NCBI RefSeq assembly: GCF_023746555.1
Contig: NZ_CP098755.1
Coordinates: 3,918,501 to 3,982,500, forward strand
From: Brevibacillus ruminantium
GTDB lineage: Bacteria; Bacillota; Bacilli; Brevibacillales; Brevibacillaceae
Direction: 5' to 3'
DNA length: 64,000 bases
Shown here: positions 51,479 to 61,066 of the stretch, one piece after another
Numbering within the stretch: position 1 is the stretch's first letter
How the letters are laid out: each line of letters begins with the position of its first letter
Notes under the pieces: model-generated
What the model saw: the letters and a program-made list of their open reading frames with translations, nothing else
What the model was told of the DNA's origin: nothing
The model's database searches: none
Program-made: the position numbers and the translations under genes

Positions 51479-53404
51479 TTATTTCGGTACGAGCGTCAAA
51501 ATATGACCATGATTCCGGGAGTCAACAATCGACGTCGTATGGTAGGTCCCCTCCACCCATGCAGGAAACTGATCACGGTACCAAGGGCTTTTCACATGCC
51601 CCGACTGTCCGGGCCCGACAACATGATACGCCTTCGTCAGATCACCGGTATCGACCACAAATCGCCAGGAAGCTCCGTGGTTGATGAGGCCCGTCCTTTT
51701 GTTGTAGCCTGCAGCCTGTACAGTGACGGCGCTTCCCCCTGCCGGGATCGGATTCGCCCAGTTAAAGAGATAGTTCAGTCCTGTCACACTGGATAGCGGA
51801 TGAAGGAATGACATTTGGTGCGCCTCCCCCCATTTCCAGTCCTGGGGCTTCTTCCCCCACTCGGTTTCGATCTCCAGGATGGCGTTCTGGAGGGAGGCAT
51901 GCAGTACTTTGGACAGCCCGCCTTTTTCCTGCATCCAAGGCCCTGGTTTGCTTGCGTGGGCTCTGCGGATCAGATCGTCGATGATTTGCCCCCTTCCCTC
52001 AAACAAAGCTCTCATGCTGTCCGGTATCTGATCCTCGAAAAGGACATTGCTTACCTGTTGCATCCACCTGTGAAACACGAGCGGCGCAGCCAAATCTTTG
52101 TCATCGACAAAATTCCAGTTTTCCAGAGCGGTGAGAACTTCTTTTTCTGTGTCGGTGAGCGCCTCTTGTTTTATCTGCTCCAAAAAGATCGGCACAAACT
52201 CCTTGGCTTGCAGGTTGACCTGATCCATTTGCAGCTGTTTCATGTCTTCGACGGTCAGCTTCTCCTTTTCCTTGAGCACTTCCTGGATTCTCATCTGCCG
52301 ATACGGCTGAGCCCAGACATTGCTGATGTGGTAAGGGTAGCTGTCATCTGTGACTTTGTAATTGGCACTGGAGATGAATCCTTGCTTCGGATTGACGATC
52401 TTGGGAAGCTGATCAAACGGGATGTATCCCGTCCATTCGTATTCGTCTGTCCACCCTGGAACAGGAACCAGACCGTTGCCCTTTTTAGGGATTGGTATCT
52501 TTCCGTTCGCCTTGTAGGCGATCGTTCCATCCTGAGAGGCGAATACAAAATTTTGCGTAGGCGTATGGAAGTCTTCCAGAGCCTGTTCAAACTCGTTCCA
52601 GTTTTTCGCTATATTCAGACGCAGCACAGCCTCCAGTTCTCTGGATGGCTCCAGCGCTGTCCACCTCAGCGAGAAGACCGTATCTTCGCCGCTTTCCTCG
52701 GCAAATTCGGAAATGATCGGTCCGTGTCTTGTTACGGTGACTTGATACGGTATGGTTTCCTTGCCTTTCACTTGTATCGGTTCATCGATGATCTGAGCAT
52801 CCTCCCATTTATCCATATAAAGAAACTGATTGGGCTGGTTCGGATTTCTTTTTTCGATATACAAATCCTGTACATCGGGTCCGGTATTCGTCACGCCCCA
52901 GGCGATGGATTCGTTATGCCCCAGGATAATGCCCGGAATTCCCGCAAAAATAACGCCGCTCACATTTACCGATGGACTGTTCAAATGAGTCTGGTACCAA
53001 ATCGATGGCGTAGCCAAGGAGAGATGGGGATCATCTGCCAACAGCGGTTTGCCCGACGCGCTTTTGTCTCCGCTTACCACCCAGTTATTGCTCCCGTTGA
53101 ACGCAGGGGGAATGATCGCTTTGGCCAGGCTTTTTTCGACATCTACCTTTCCTTCCCCTTGTGGAGGGATGATCAAAGGACCTCCTTTTTCATCCTGCGG
53201 GAACAGATCATAGGCTTTCTCTTCCGGAAACTGGTTCAGGAGATAGTAGCGAAAGGCTTGCCCTTCCCAATGCCCGCCCAGATCATACGCCATGTATTTG
53301 CCGATGGTCAGGGAATCGAGCGGCGTCCACTCCTTTGGTTCATAGCCCAGCAGCGCAAACTCGATGGGCAGAGCCCCCTTCGCTTTGGCTTCGCTCTTGA
53401 ACGC
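51479..53404 (-). pseudogene. penicillin acylase family gene, 5'-truncated
   Basis: About 640 codons of an Ntn-hydrolase of the penicillin acylase family (penicillin G acylase or acyl-homoserine lactone acylase kind). The beta-chain start NGSNNWVVSGDKSASGKPLL with the nucleophile serine, IPGIILGHNESIAWGVTN, LVPVPGWTDEYEWTGYIP and the C-terminal GQSGHVKSPWYRDQFPAWVEG are intact. The frame begins abruptly at AFKSEAKAKGALPIEF, inside the alpha chain, where the TnpB element ends; signal peptide and roughly 150 residues are missing, and they are not found on the far side of the element. Unexported and lacking part of the pocket, it is almost surely inactive. Confidence 0.85.
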
Positions 53405-53508
53405 TCCCACCACTTAGCTTTTACTCGCGTTCGCTTGAAGTGGGGGATTCTTGGGTAATGACTTCTACCGAAGCCAAATGTACCAAGCGATCCCTGTGCG
53501 ACCCACAG
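53405..53508 (-). ncRNA. probable omega RNA 3' scaffold
   Basis: In TnpB systems the guide RNA scaffold overlaps the end of tnpB and the right end of the element, and the guide is copied from the flank just beyond it. The 95 bases after the tnpB stop are non-coding and end in the CCCCCACTT/AAGTGGTGGG hairpin, so the guide would read into the acylase gene, starting near GCGTTCAAGAGC. This is inferred from position and hairpin only. Confidence 0.5.
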
Positions 53509-54627
53509 TTAAGTTAGGATGATCCCTAACAATCGAAGTCCTTCTTGCTCAATATTCTTACTTGCATTAATATCGCGATCATGGACGGTTCCACACGATG
53601 GACATTCCCATTCACGTAGATTGAGATTCTTTACCTCTTTATGTCGATATCCACAAGAGGGATGGGAACATAGCTGACTGGATGGGAACCGTTTGTCTAC
53701 GATGCTGATGATTCTACCGTACCATTTCGCCTTGTATTCAACCATGGTACGAAAGGCAGCCCATGAGGCATCTGCGATTGATTTTGCCAGCTTGTGATTT
53801 TTGGCCATGTTTTCCACCTGCAAGTCCTCCATACAGATCACTTGGTTTTCGCGAATCAGTCTGGCAGAGAGCTTGTGGAGAAAGTCGTTGCGTGTGTTGG
53901 ATATTTTTTCATGTAAGTGAGCAACTTTGATCCGTGCTTTTTCCCGGTTTTTCCCTCCTTTCTTTCTACGAGAAAGGATTCGTTGCCATCTGGCTAGTTG
54001 CTTCTCATACTTTCGATCGTTCTTTGGATTCGCTATTTTTTCTCCAGTGGAAAGCGTAGCAAAATCCTTGATCCCAAGATCAACGCCTACCGTTTGTTCT
54101 CCTTGTTCGAATGGTTTGATGGCCACTTCACAGAGAATGGAAACAAAGTACTTCCCGGATGGTTTGCGTCTGATGGTAGCAGACAAGATCCGTCCCTCTA
54201 TTTCTCTTGACTTGACACATTTCACAAGTCCCAGTCTCGGAAGTTTCACATGATGACCGACCATTCCTATATTTCCATTGGTGTACTTCGTTGTGTAGGA
54301 TTGCACAAGATTCTTCTTACTTTTGAATCTGGGCCGATCATTTTGTCCCTTGAAAAACCGCGCGAAGCTGTCTCCCAAATTCTTTACAGTCGTTTGAATG
54401 GCAATGGAATCTGCTTCTTTTAGCCATCCATACATGGTTTTGAGAGCAGGAAGTTGTGAGGAGCAACGACGATACGTTAGTCCTTTCCCTGTTTCCTGAT
54501 ACGATTGATTCCACTTGTCGAGGAAATGATTGAACACAAACCGGCAGCATCCAATCGTTTTGTTGATGAGCGTGGCCTGTTCTGGTGTTGGATATAGACG
54601 GAATTGAAACGCTTTGTATTGTTCCAT
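53509..54627 (-). CDS. tnpB: TnpB RNA-guided endonuclease
   Basis: A 372-residue TnpB, the ancestor type of Cas12. The N-terminal region [20 protein letters not shown] and [17 protein letters not shown] is followed by the RuvC nuclease with all three acidic residues: Asp in [13 protein letters not shown], Glu in [12 protein letters not shown], Asp in [13 protein letters not shown] four-cysteine zinc finger (CSHPSCG ... CPSCG) sits between the last two. The protein is full length and has a strong GGGGGTG ribosome binding site 10 bases before the ATG. It cuts DNA matching its guide RNA next to a short target motif and so favours retention of the element. Gene and nuclease look functional. Confidence 0.95.
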   Translation of the reverse strand: MEQYKAFQFRLYPTPEQATLINKTIGCCRFVFNHFLDKWNQSYQETGKGLTYRRCSSQLPALKTMYGWLKEADSIAIQTTVKNLGDSFARFFKGQNDRPRFKSKKNLVQSYTTKYTNGNIGMVGHHVKLPRLGLVKCVKSREIEGRILSATIRRKPSGKYFVSILCEVAIKPFEQGEQTVGVDLGIKDFATLSTGEKIANPKNDRKYEKQLARWQRILSRRKKGGKNREKARIKVAHLHEKISNTRNDFLHKLSARLIRENQVICMEDLQVENMAKNHKLAKSIADASWAAFRTMVEYKAKWYGRIISIVDKRFPSSQLCSHPSCGYRHKEVKNLNLREWECPSCGTVHDRDINASKNIEQEGLRLLGIILT

Positions 54628-54662
54628 GGAGTTTCACCCCCTTTAAGAACACTTGTTCTTAG

Positions 54663-54876
54663 TCTAGTTTACCATGTAATTCCAAAGAAGTCGACCATTC
54701 ATCTCCCACTTATAGAAGGTAGGAGTCTTCTGGTCAAATAATGATAAACCTTGGGGGTCAAGCGGATGCTGATCATTCCTGATAGAGAAAGCTGCCTTCT
54801 CGAAACCAAACCCGATTTTCAAACGTATTTTCTTGTAAGAGACAAAATTTGACATAGGAATCGAGGTGCAGCAAAG
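54663..54876. other. non-coding junction between TnpB element and fusion gene
   Basis: Holds the upstream region of the fusion gene at 54877. On the minus strand an open stretch reads NDQHPLDPQGLSLF and KTPTFYKWEMNGRLLWNY before a stop at 54664. It looks protein-like but has no start or recognisable family; it may be the tail of a lost gene. The missing 5' part of the acylase gene is not here. Confidence 0.4.
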
Positions 54877-57800
54877 ATGGAAACCATCTCTATCGTCCCC
54901 TACCGCCCTGAACTGGCCGCAGCAGTTGCTGATATGTGGAACGACAGCCGGGATAGCTGGGGAGGCGGAAATTCGATCACAACAGCCGAACAGATCCGAC
55001 AGGAGGAAGCAAGCTCTGATGCGCTCGCTGTCTACCTGGCAATCGACGGTGATATAGTTGTGGGCTACTGCAGCCTGGCAGAATACCGAGAGGACACGGG
55101 TGCTCTCTACATCCCGCTGCTCAATGTACGACCGGCTTATCATGGAAAAAAAGTGGGCCGCATGCTGCTTGCCCGCGTACTGGAGCAAACGATTCAGCTT
55201 GGCTGGCCGCGTATCGATCTCTATACCTGGTCGGGAAACACCAAGGCTGTACCGCTGTATAAGAAATTCGGCTTTTTCTGGGAGGACCGGGACGATACCA
55301 CACATTTGATGAACATGATTCCCACGGTCTTGCGTACAGAGGCGATTGCCCACTATTTTGAAGAGCTTGACTGGTACCGGGACTCCACACGAGAGATTGT
55401 GGTTGAGCCGGACGGACGGAAAGAGAATGGCTTTGACTACTTCACCTATTCGTGGGCAAAAGGGGAAAAGAGCTTGCGCGTGGAGTTTGAACGGCTCGGC
55501 CGCGGCATGCGCCTGATCGAGACCGAAGACTATCTGCTGTCTGCCGAGGTAGAAAAGCTGGAGCTGGTCTTTGGCCGGGAGTACCAGATTCACTACCGGG
55601 TCGTCAACAAATCCGGCAAGCCGCTACAGCTTTCCTTGAAGGGGGAGCCCAACGAAACGATCCGTTTTGATTATCAGCAGGAGCTGGAGGTTACGGGAGA
55701 AACGACGCTGTCCGCCCGCTTTTTTGTCGAGCCGATTACAGAAGAGCAGAGCGTGTGGCGTACGCACCCTCGCGTCAGCACTCACATCCTCATTAACGGC
55801 AAGAGCGCTCTGTTTCAGGTGGGGATTCTCCCCAAATTTCCGGCTTCCTTTTCCCTGCATGTGCCCGGCCTTTCCTATCCCGGACAGACAGTGCGATTTT
55901 ATCTGGATGTAGAGAACAACTTTGCCGAAGAGGCCGAGTTTTCATTTACACTCCCTTCGTGTTCATTTCTACGCATAGGCGAGCAGCCTCACATTTTGCA
56001 GCTGCCCGGCAAAGAACGCACCTCGCTTCCGCTCACTGCCGAACTCTTTGCGCACGGGTTTTATGGAGGAGACGTGCAGGTAGAGGCCAAACTGCAAGAC
56101 GGCTCCTCTGTCTCCTTTGTCAAAAAGCTCGGTGCCGCCTTTACCGGACTGGGGGCCATGCTGGAGGGAGAAACGGAGCAAGCCTGGCAGGTTCATCACG
56201 GTCGATACCGGCTCTGCTTGAACAAGGAAGATAACGAGTTGATCGTGGCCAGCCTGACAGATGGCGAGCTCACCTTTCTGAGATATCCCAAGCTCGGCAA
56301 ACCGTACTCCAGCGAATTTTCCAAAAAGCGTGCCGAGTGGGTTGAATTTATTCGGGAACAGGGAGCAATCGGGATTCGCGCCACCTATCACTCCAGTACG
56401 TACCCGCATATCGCGCTGACTGGACAGACGCTGCTGTTCGGAGACGGTACGGTGGAGCATAGTCTGGAGCTGGAAAACCTCTCGGCTGACAACATGACCG
56501 CTGAGCTCTGGCTAAACCAAGGCTATTCCCATGAATTTCAGCGCCCGATCCTGCCGTATCAAGGCCGCTATGTCGAAACGCCAGCCTCGTACGGCAGTGA
56601 TATGGATTACTGGGATGCTGAGCTGATCAGCGAAAACTGGCTGTTTTCCAGAGATGAAGCGGCTCCCTGGGGGATGTGCTGGCCCGAAGAATACCGCCTG
56701 GATTTTCAAGGCTGGTATATCACGCTGGAAGCAGGTATCGGCAAGCTGGACCCGCACGGCAAAAAAACGTTTGGTCCGGTTACCCTCACCCACGGAAGCT
56801 TTACCAACTGGAAGGAGTTTCGTGCGTTTGCCAAAAAAGAAGCATTGCCAGCGGACCTGTCCCTGACGTCTCATCTGGAGCTGATCGCCAACGGGAATAA
56901 CCCGTTTGTGGGTAGTCAGGAAATCGCCGTGCACGTGAAAGAGCACAAGCAGCAGTATCTGGATGGAGAATTGTCTGCGGCGCTGAAGAGCGACGCTGCT
57001 GCAGGTCAAACCCGACACTTTGCAGAAGACGAGGAAGAGACAGCATCCACCTTCTCCTTTGTCACCCCGCGTCAAGCATATGATCTGGTTCAGGTAGACG
57101 GTCGTTTTGCCACACATGAGACGCACTTGCGCAGCGCCCTTTTCCCGATCGGACAAGCTCAGATTGCAATGGAACAAATCGAGGAACAAGGCCAGCAGGT
57201 TTTTATCGCCGACAACGGCCTTTTGCGGATCAAAGCCGCTCCAGATTTTGCACCGTCGCTCTACTCGCTCACCAGCAATGGACAGGAGTGGCTGGCCAGC
57301 TCTTTTCCTGTGCGGCAGCCCAAATCCTGGTGGAATCCGTGGACAGGGGGGATTGGCAACCTTGTCGCTGAACTGAGCGCGTTTTCACTGATCAAGGAAG
57401 AGCGGACGGCCTCCTTTGTCCAACTGGCAGATAACCGACAAAATGTCTGGCAGGGCATCAAGCTGAGCTACCAGGTTAAAAAGCAGGAGAAGTATCGCGG
57501 TCTGACGTGTCATCAGTATTACTTGTTGCTTCCGGGGGTACCTGTTCTTTGTCACACCGTAGAGATTGAGCAGAATACCGGAACGTATTTTGCCGACAAA
57601 AGCTGGTCGACTGATATCTTTTTGCAAACGGAGGATGCGGGCGAGAAGGTTTGGCTGAAAACCGTTGGAATGTCTGGCGAGGAGCGAATCTACAAGCTGG
57701 CGCAGGGAGAGTTGTCCGTCTTTGAGGCTTCGGATTACACAGTAGGGTCAGCCAACCGGAAGAATCAGATGCAGATCGTCACGGACCTGGATACTGCCGA

Positions 57801-57987
57801 GCTGCAAGCCTACTCCAACAAGGAAGTTGCTGTCGCCTCCATCGTGCGCGAACTGAATCTGCCTGACAATACCGCCACCTTTCTCCCGCCTGCTTTTTTC
57901 CTCTTTACAGACAAGACGATTCCGTCTGATGCCTTGTCTGCGTTGCGAGCCATACGATTTGCCGATCAAGGGAGGGTTTCCGAATGA
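54877..57987 (+). CDS. GNAT acetyltransferase fused to a very large beta-rich region
   Basis: A 1036-residue protein. Residues 1-150 are a GNAT acetyltransferase with NVRPAYHGKKVGRMLLARVL as the acetyl-CoA loop and NTKAVPLYKKFGFFWE near its end. Residues 150-1030 have no catalytic motif I know; they are dominated by beta strands and resemble stacked sandwich and lectin-like modules (VEKLELVFGREYQIHYRVVN; PGQTVRFYLDVENNFAEEAE; LYSLTSNGQEWLASSFPV; WWNPWTGGIGNLVAELSAF), reminiscent of galactose mutarotase-like folds of carbohydrate enzymes. There is no signal peptide. The start follows GAGGTGCAGCAAAG. The stop overlaps the amidohydrolase start (ATGA), so both products probably work together. It is far larger than ordinary GNAT proteins. 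Confidence 0.85.
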   Translation: METISIVPYRPELAAAVADMWNDSRDSWGGGNSITTAEQIRQEEASSDALAVYLAIDGDIVVGYCSLAEYREDTGALYIPLLNVRPAYHGKKVGRMLLARVLEQTIQLGWPRIDLYTWSGNTKAVPLYKKFGFFWEDRDDTTHLMNMIPTVLRTEAIAHYFEELDWYRDSTREIVVEPDGRKENGFDYFTYSWAKGEKSLRVEFERLGRGMRLIETEDYLLSAEVEKLELVFGREYQIHYRVVNKSGKPLQLSLKGEPNETIRFDYQQELEVTGETTLSARFFVEPITEEQSVWRTHPRVSTHILINGKSALFQVGILPKFPASFSLHVPGLSYPGQTVRFYLDVENNFAEEAEFSFTLPSCSFLRIGEQPHILQLPGKERTSLPLTAELFAHGFYGGDVQVEAKLQDGSSVSFVKKLGAAFTGLGAMLEGETEQAWQVHHGRYRLCLNKEDNELIVASLTDGELTFLRYPKLGKPYSSEFSKKRAEWVEFIREQGAIGIRATYHSSTYPHIALTGQTLLFGDGTVEHSLELENLSADNMTAELWLNQGYSHEFQRPILPYQGRYVETPASYGSDMDYWDAELISENWLFSRDEAAPWGMCWPEEYRLDFQGWYITLEAGIGKLDPHGKKTFGPVTLTHGSFTNWKEFRAFAKKEALPADLSLTSHLELIANGNNPFVGSQEIAVHVKEHKQQYLDGELSAALKSDAAAGQTRHFAEDEEETASTFSFVTPRQAYDLVQVDGRFATHETHLRSALFPIGQAQIAMEQIEEQGQQVFIADNGLLRIKAAPDFAPSLYSLTSNGQEWLASSFPVRQPKSWWNPWTGGIGNLVAELSAFSLIKEERTASFVQLADNRQNVWQGIKLSYQVKKQEKYRGLTCHQYYLLLPGVPVLCHTVEIEQNTGTYFADKSWSTDIFLQTEDAGEKVWLKTVGMSGEERIYKLAQGELSVFEASDYTVGSANRKNQMQIVTDLDTAELQAYSNKEVAVASIVRELNLPDNTATFLPPAFFLFTDKTIPSDALSALRAIRFADQGRVSE

Positions 57988-58841
57988 AAATCATCGATGC
58001 GCACATGCATTTATCCCGGATTGAGGAGTTCAAGCGGACAGCGGCGGAAAAGTCTTTTGTCGATTACTCGGTCACTGGTATCTTAGAGGAATATGCAGAA
58101 AATGGAGTCGTGCTGGGAATCGGCATGGGGTTGACCGAGACCAAGCCGTTCGGCTTTCCCGATGCGGAGGCTGTCACGCCGATGGGACTGGATCTGACAG
58201 ATGGGCTTCCCCCGAAGCTCGTCTATTGTCTGGGAGTCAATCCGTACAAGCTGGATCAAGCCGCGGTGGCGAGATTGGAAGAAGACCTGAAAAAGCCCAA
58301 CGTCGTCGGGTTGAAAATCTATCTGGGCTACTATCCCTTCTATGCCTACGACAGCGTCTATGATCCGGTCTATGAGCTGGCTGCCACATACCAGGTTCCG
58401 GTTGTCTTCCACAGCGGTGATACGTATTCGGAGCGAGGGCTGTTAAAGTATTCCCATCCGCTTACGCTGGACGAAGTGGCAGTAAAACATCGGGATGTGA
58501 ACTTCATGATGGCCCATTTCGGCGATCCGTGGGTACTGGACGGGGCGGAGGTGGTGTATAAAAACCGCAATATGTTTGCCGACCTCTCCGGCTTGATCGT
58601 AGGAGACGCAGATAATTGTCAGCGGATGAAGGACTCCCCGCTCGTTTTCGCCCATCTGCGCCAAGCGCTTGCCTATTGCGATCACTACGACAAATTCTTG
58701 TTTGGTACGGATTGGCCGCTTGCTCCCGTGAAGCCGTATATCCAGTTCGTGCAGGAGCTGATCCCTGCAGAGTTTCACGAGGATGTCTTTTACAAGACGG
58801 CGTTAAAGGTATTTCCGAGGGTCAAATCATTCGTTGAATAG
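57984..58841 (+). CDS. metal-dependent amidohydrolase
   Basis: A 285-residue TIM-barrel hydrolase of the Amidohydrolase_2/TatD-like superfamily. Metal ligands are visible: HxH in IDAHMHLS (about 5-10), His in VVFHSGD, His in FMMAHFG and Asp in LFGTDWPLAP; VGLKIYLGYYPF has a lysine that could be the carbamylated bridge. Members hydrolyse or decarboxylate small cyclic or amide substrates. It is coupled to the GNAT fusion gene by an ATGA overlap. The substrate may be what the GNAT partner modifies. An overlap of start and stop makes stoichiometric production likely. Confidence 0.88.
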   Translation: MKIIDAHMHLSRIEEFKRTAAEKSFVDYSVTGILEEYAENGVVLGIGMGLTETKPFGFPDAEAVTPMGLDLTDGLPPKLVYCLGVNPYKLDQAAVARLEEDLKKPNVVGLKIYLGYYPFYAYDSVYDPVYELAATYQVPVVFHSGDTYSERGLLKYSHPLTLDEVAVKHRDVNFMMAHFGDPWVLDGAEVVYKNRNMFADLSGLIVGDADNCQRMKDSPLVFAHLRQALAYCDHYDKFLFGTDWPLAPVKPYIQFVQELIPAEFHEDVFYKTALKVFPRVKSFVE

Positions 58842-58848
58842 ATACGAA

Positions 58849-58920
58849 GCCAACCCGGTCCTGCTGTTTTTGCACGGCAGGCCCGGATCGGCGGCGCTCA
58901 TACTCCTCGATACTTATCAC
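58849..58920 (+). pseudogene. short remnant of an alpha/beta hydrolase
   Basis: The stretch reads YEANPVLLFLHGRPGSAAL, very like the start of prolyl iminopeptidase-type alpha/beta hydrolases, in which NPVLLFLHGGPGS holds the oxyanion HGGPG motif. Similarity ends after about 20 residues and no full domain follows. It is probably a decayed gene end or a rearrangement scar between the amidohydrolase and VOC genes. Confidence 0.45.
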
Positions 58921-58995
58921 AACCATGTCCCCCGTACCATTCTTGGTGATAAATACAGGTTCCCGTTCTCACAAAGTGGTTGCCTCATCCAATAT

Positions 58996-59418
58996 TTACT
59001 CATCGATCTTCCAGAACGGATTCCAAACGATTTCCCATAAATGTCCATCCGGGTCCATAAAGTGGCCCGAGTACCCTCCCCAAAAGGCATCATGTGCAGG
59101 GTCTGTTATCGTCGCACCTGCCTTTTCTGCTTGTTCCATGATCTTGTCCACTTCTTCCTTGCTCCCGACATTGTGACCAATCGTCATTTCGGATGAGCTC
59201 GGTGATGTCAGCGGAACCTTCGTCTCATGGGCAAGATCGCAGCGATTCCAGATTGCTAGTTTTACTCCTGCCTGCAAGTCAAAAAAGGCAACCGCTCCGT
59301 GCTCGAATTCTCTGCCTACGATCCCCTCTGTCGGCAAGCCTAGTCCATCACGGTAGAAGGTCAATGACCTTTCCAAATCATCCACACCCAAGGTAAGTAC
59401 CGATATGCGTGGTTTCAT
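58996..59418 (-). CDS. VOC superfamily protein (glyoxalase-like)
   Basis: A 140-residue protein with two beta-alpha-beta-beta-beta units of the vicinal oxygen chelate fold. It has ISVLTLGVDDLERSLTFYRD at the start and YSGHFMDPDGHLWEIVWNPF near the end; the His and Glu in DGHLWEIV are usual metal ligands. The functional class (lyase, dioxygenase or resistance protein) cannot be told. The start follows TTGATGGAGGAATAGTAATA. It is a single gene convergent with the amidohydrolase gene. Confidence 0.88.
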   Translation of the reverse strand: MKPRISVLTLGVDDLERSLTFYRDGLGLPTEGIVGREFEHGAVAFFDLQAGVKLAIWNRCDLAHETKVPLTSPSSSEMTIGHNVGSKEEVDKIMEQAEKAGATITDPAHDAFWGGYSGHFMDPDGHLWEIVWNPFWKIDE

Positions 59419-59511
59419 TATTACTATTCCTCCATCAATTGATTATTTGACACCGTTTTACGTAGATGATACATAGTTAAGTTCGATTGTAATTGTAAAA
59501 AACGGACAAAG

Positions 59512-60321
59512 TTAGGTAAACACTTGACCAGGAGTTAACCCGTAAAAGCGTTTAAAATTGCGATTAAAGTGTGGTTGATCATAGAATCCATAATTTAATG
59601 CCAGATCAGTTAAACGGGACGGAACGCCCTTTTTCATCTCCCGCAGCATGTACTGAAAGCGAAGGATGTCTAACAGTTCTTTTGGACTGATCCCCAATTC
59701 CTTTTGAAAGGTTCTTCTTACTTTCCTTTCACTATAGCCAAGTTTTTCCGATAACATGCGAACCGAGATCGTGCCTTGACTTGCATACATGTATTTCATG
59801 CTTGATTGCAGCAGTTGATCGGAATTTGATTCATTTTGAAGCAAAAGTCTTATTAACAGAGTTTCAACGCGTTCAATCATTTCCGATCTATTATTGGCTG
59901 ATGTCACTTCTTCCGCAATAAACTTTCCCTCACTTCCCCAAATCTCTTCAAGAAACACATGATAACTCATTAATTCAGAGACAGGATATCGTATCAATCG
60001 ACGTGCAGTGTCCGAAAAGAAGCGGATGCCAAATAAGGACTGGTTTACGGTAAGGTTTATCGTTTCATAGGTGGTCATCAATCCTACCGCAAATGCGGCA
60101 TTTGTAGAGGACGAAGCGTTTAAATCAAAAATAATATCTACACATCCATCCGGTATGATGCGGTGCAGATGATTCCTCTCCGATACATTCGCATCAAGGG
60201 TCCAATAACATGCAACATAAGATTCCAACTCGTTGCTTGGCAAAAACTCTCGATAGCGATAATGGGAATCTGATGTTTCGTTTTGGAGTGCAGGTGGCTG
60301 CAACGGAAGATAGACGCGCAT
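59512..60321 (-). CDS. AraC family transcriptional regulator
   Basis: A 269-residue regulator. The N-terminal part (residues 1-140, REFLPSNELESYVACYWTLD, RIIPDGCVDIIFDL) is the DUF6597-type sensing domain. The C-terminal 100 residues form the AraC DNA-binding domain with ISVRMLSEKLGYSERKVRRT and LALNYGFYDQPHFNRNFKRF, ending at GLTPGQVF. The ATG at 60321 follows GAAAGGAGAAAATAC. It is flanked by two VOC protein genes on the same strand and may control one or both. Confidence 0.92.
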   Translation of the reverse strand: MRVYLPLQPPALQNETSDSHYRYREFLPSNELESYVACYWTLDANVSERNHLHRIIPDGCVDIIFDLNASSSTNAAFAVGLMTTYETINLTVNQSLFGIRFFSDTARRLIRYPVSELMSYHVFLEEIWGSEGKFIAEEVTSANNRSEMIERVETLLIRLLLQNESNSDQLLQSSMKYMYASQGTISVRMLSEKLGYSERKVRRTFQKELGISPKELLDILRFQYMLREMKKGVPSRLTDLALNYGFYDQPHFNRNFKRFYGLTPGQVFT

Positions 60322-60469
60322 GTATTTTCTCCTTTCTTGTCGGGTGTGTATCACTTTCCTATCAATCTTAACTCATTTTCCTTCTCTGATTTCTAATTTT
60401 GAAATAAAAATAGCATTAGACTGGGTTGGGGGGAATCTGCGTACGCTTTTCCACAATGTTAAACGTCAC

Positions 60470-60922
60470 TTATTTATTACCGAGTTGTTCCGCCAAACCG
60501 ATTAGAAGTCCTTCAATTCCACGAATGTAGCAGAGCCGATACGAGTCCTCGTACTGAACCACTTCGCCAACGAGCTGAGCGCCATACTTAGCGAGTCTGG
60601 ATACCATTTCGTCAATGTCTTCAACGGTAAACATGACGCGTAGATAACCGAGGGCATTTACAGGAGCAGTTCGGTGATCTGATATAGTAGGTGGGGTGAG
60701 AAATCGCGAAAGTTCAAGTCGGCTGTGGCCATCTGGGGTAACCATCATAGCAATCTCTACACACTGTGAACCCAGCCCGGTTACGCGACCAGCCCATTCA
60801 CCTTCCACAGTAGCTCGCCCTTCGAGCTTCAAGCCAAACTCCTCGAAGAAAGAGATAGCGTCATCAAGGGATTCTACAACGATGCCAACATTGTCCATTC
60901 TTAGTAATCTGTTTTTTGCCAT
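60470..60922 (-). CDS. VOC superfamily protein
   Basis: A 150-residue glyoxalase/bleomycin-resistance-fold protein with MDNVGIVVESLDDAISFFEE at the start, SRLELSRFLTPP in the middle and GYLRVMFTVEDIDEMVSRL at the second unit. The catalytic class is unknown. The start follows ATAAGGAGATAAAACT. Related in fold, but not closely, to the protein at 58996. Confidence 0.88.
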   Translation of the reverse strand: MAKNRLLRMDNVGIVVESLDDAISFFEEFGLKLEGRATVEGEWAGRVTGLGSQCVEIAMMVTPDGHSRLELSRFLTPPTISDHRTAPVNALGYLRVMFTVEDIDEMVSRLAKYGAQLVGEVVQYEDSYRLCYIRGIEGLLIGLAEQLGNK

Positions 60923-61066
60923 AGTTTTATCTCCTTATGTGTACAGATTTATTACCTGATCATCTTTATTATTCTTTCAAAAATTACTAATTACTTCCAA
61001 ACAATTAACATCTTGTCACAGTTCATGATAACAAAGATGAGTCACTTTATAGGAAAATGTGACAGT

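Larger units (their letters stand above)
53405..54662 (-). mobile_element. IS1341-type element with lone tnpB
   Basis: A transposon-like unit with tnpB only and no TnpA transposase. Beyond the tnpB stop the right end holds an imperfect hairpin, CCCCCACTT / AAGTGGTGGG on the minus strand (about 53407-53450), right at the broken acylase gene. Near the left end is a palindrome AAGAACACTTGTTCTT (54645-54660). Boundaries are estimates: the right one from where acylase homology resumes, the left one from the palindrome. Confidence 0.7.

Noticed and set aside
51815..53458. A 547-codon plus-strand frame
   Set aside because: It is antisense to the penicillin acylase gene, whose motifs are clear.
53405..54662. 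A CRISPR-Cas12 locus around the TnpB-like protein
   Set aside because: There are no direct repeat arrays and no adaptation genes; size and zinc finger fit TnpB.
54664..55593. A 309-codon minus-strand frame over the start of the GNAT fusion gene
   Set aside because: Most of it is antisense to the well-supported GNAT domain. Only its last 60 codons fall outside, and these are reported as a non-coding junction.
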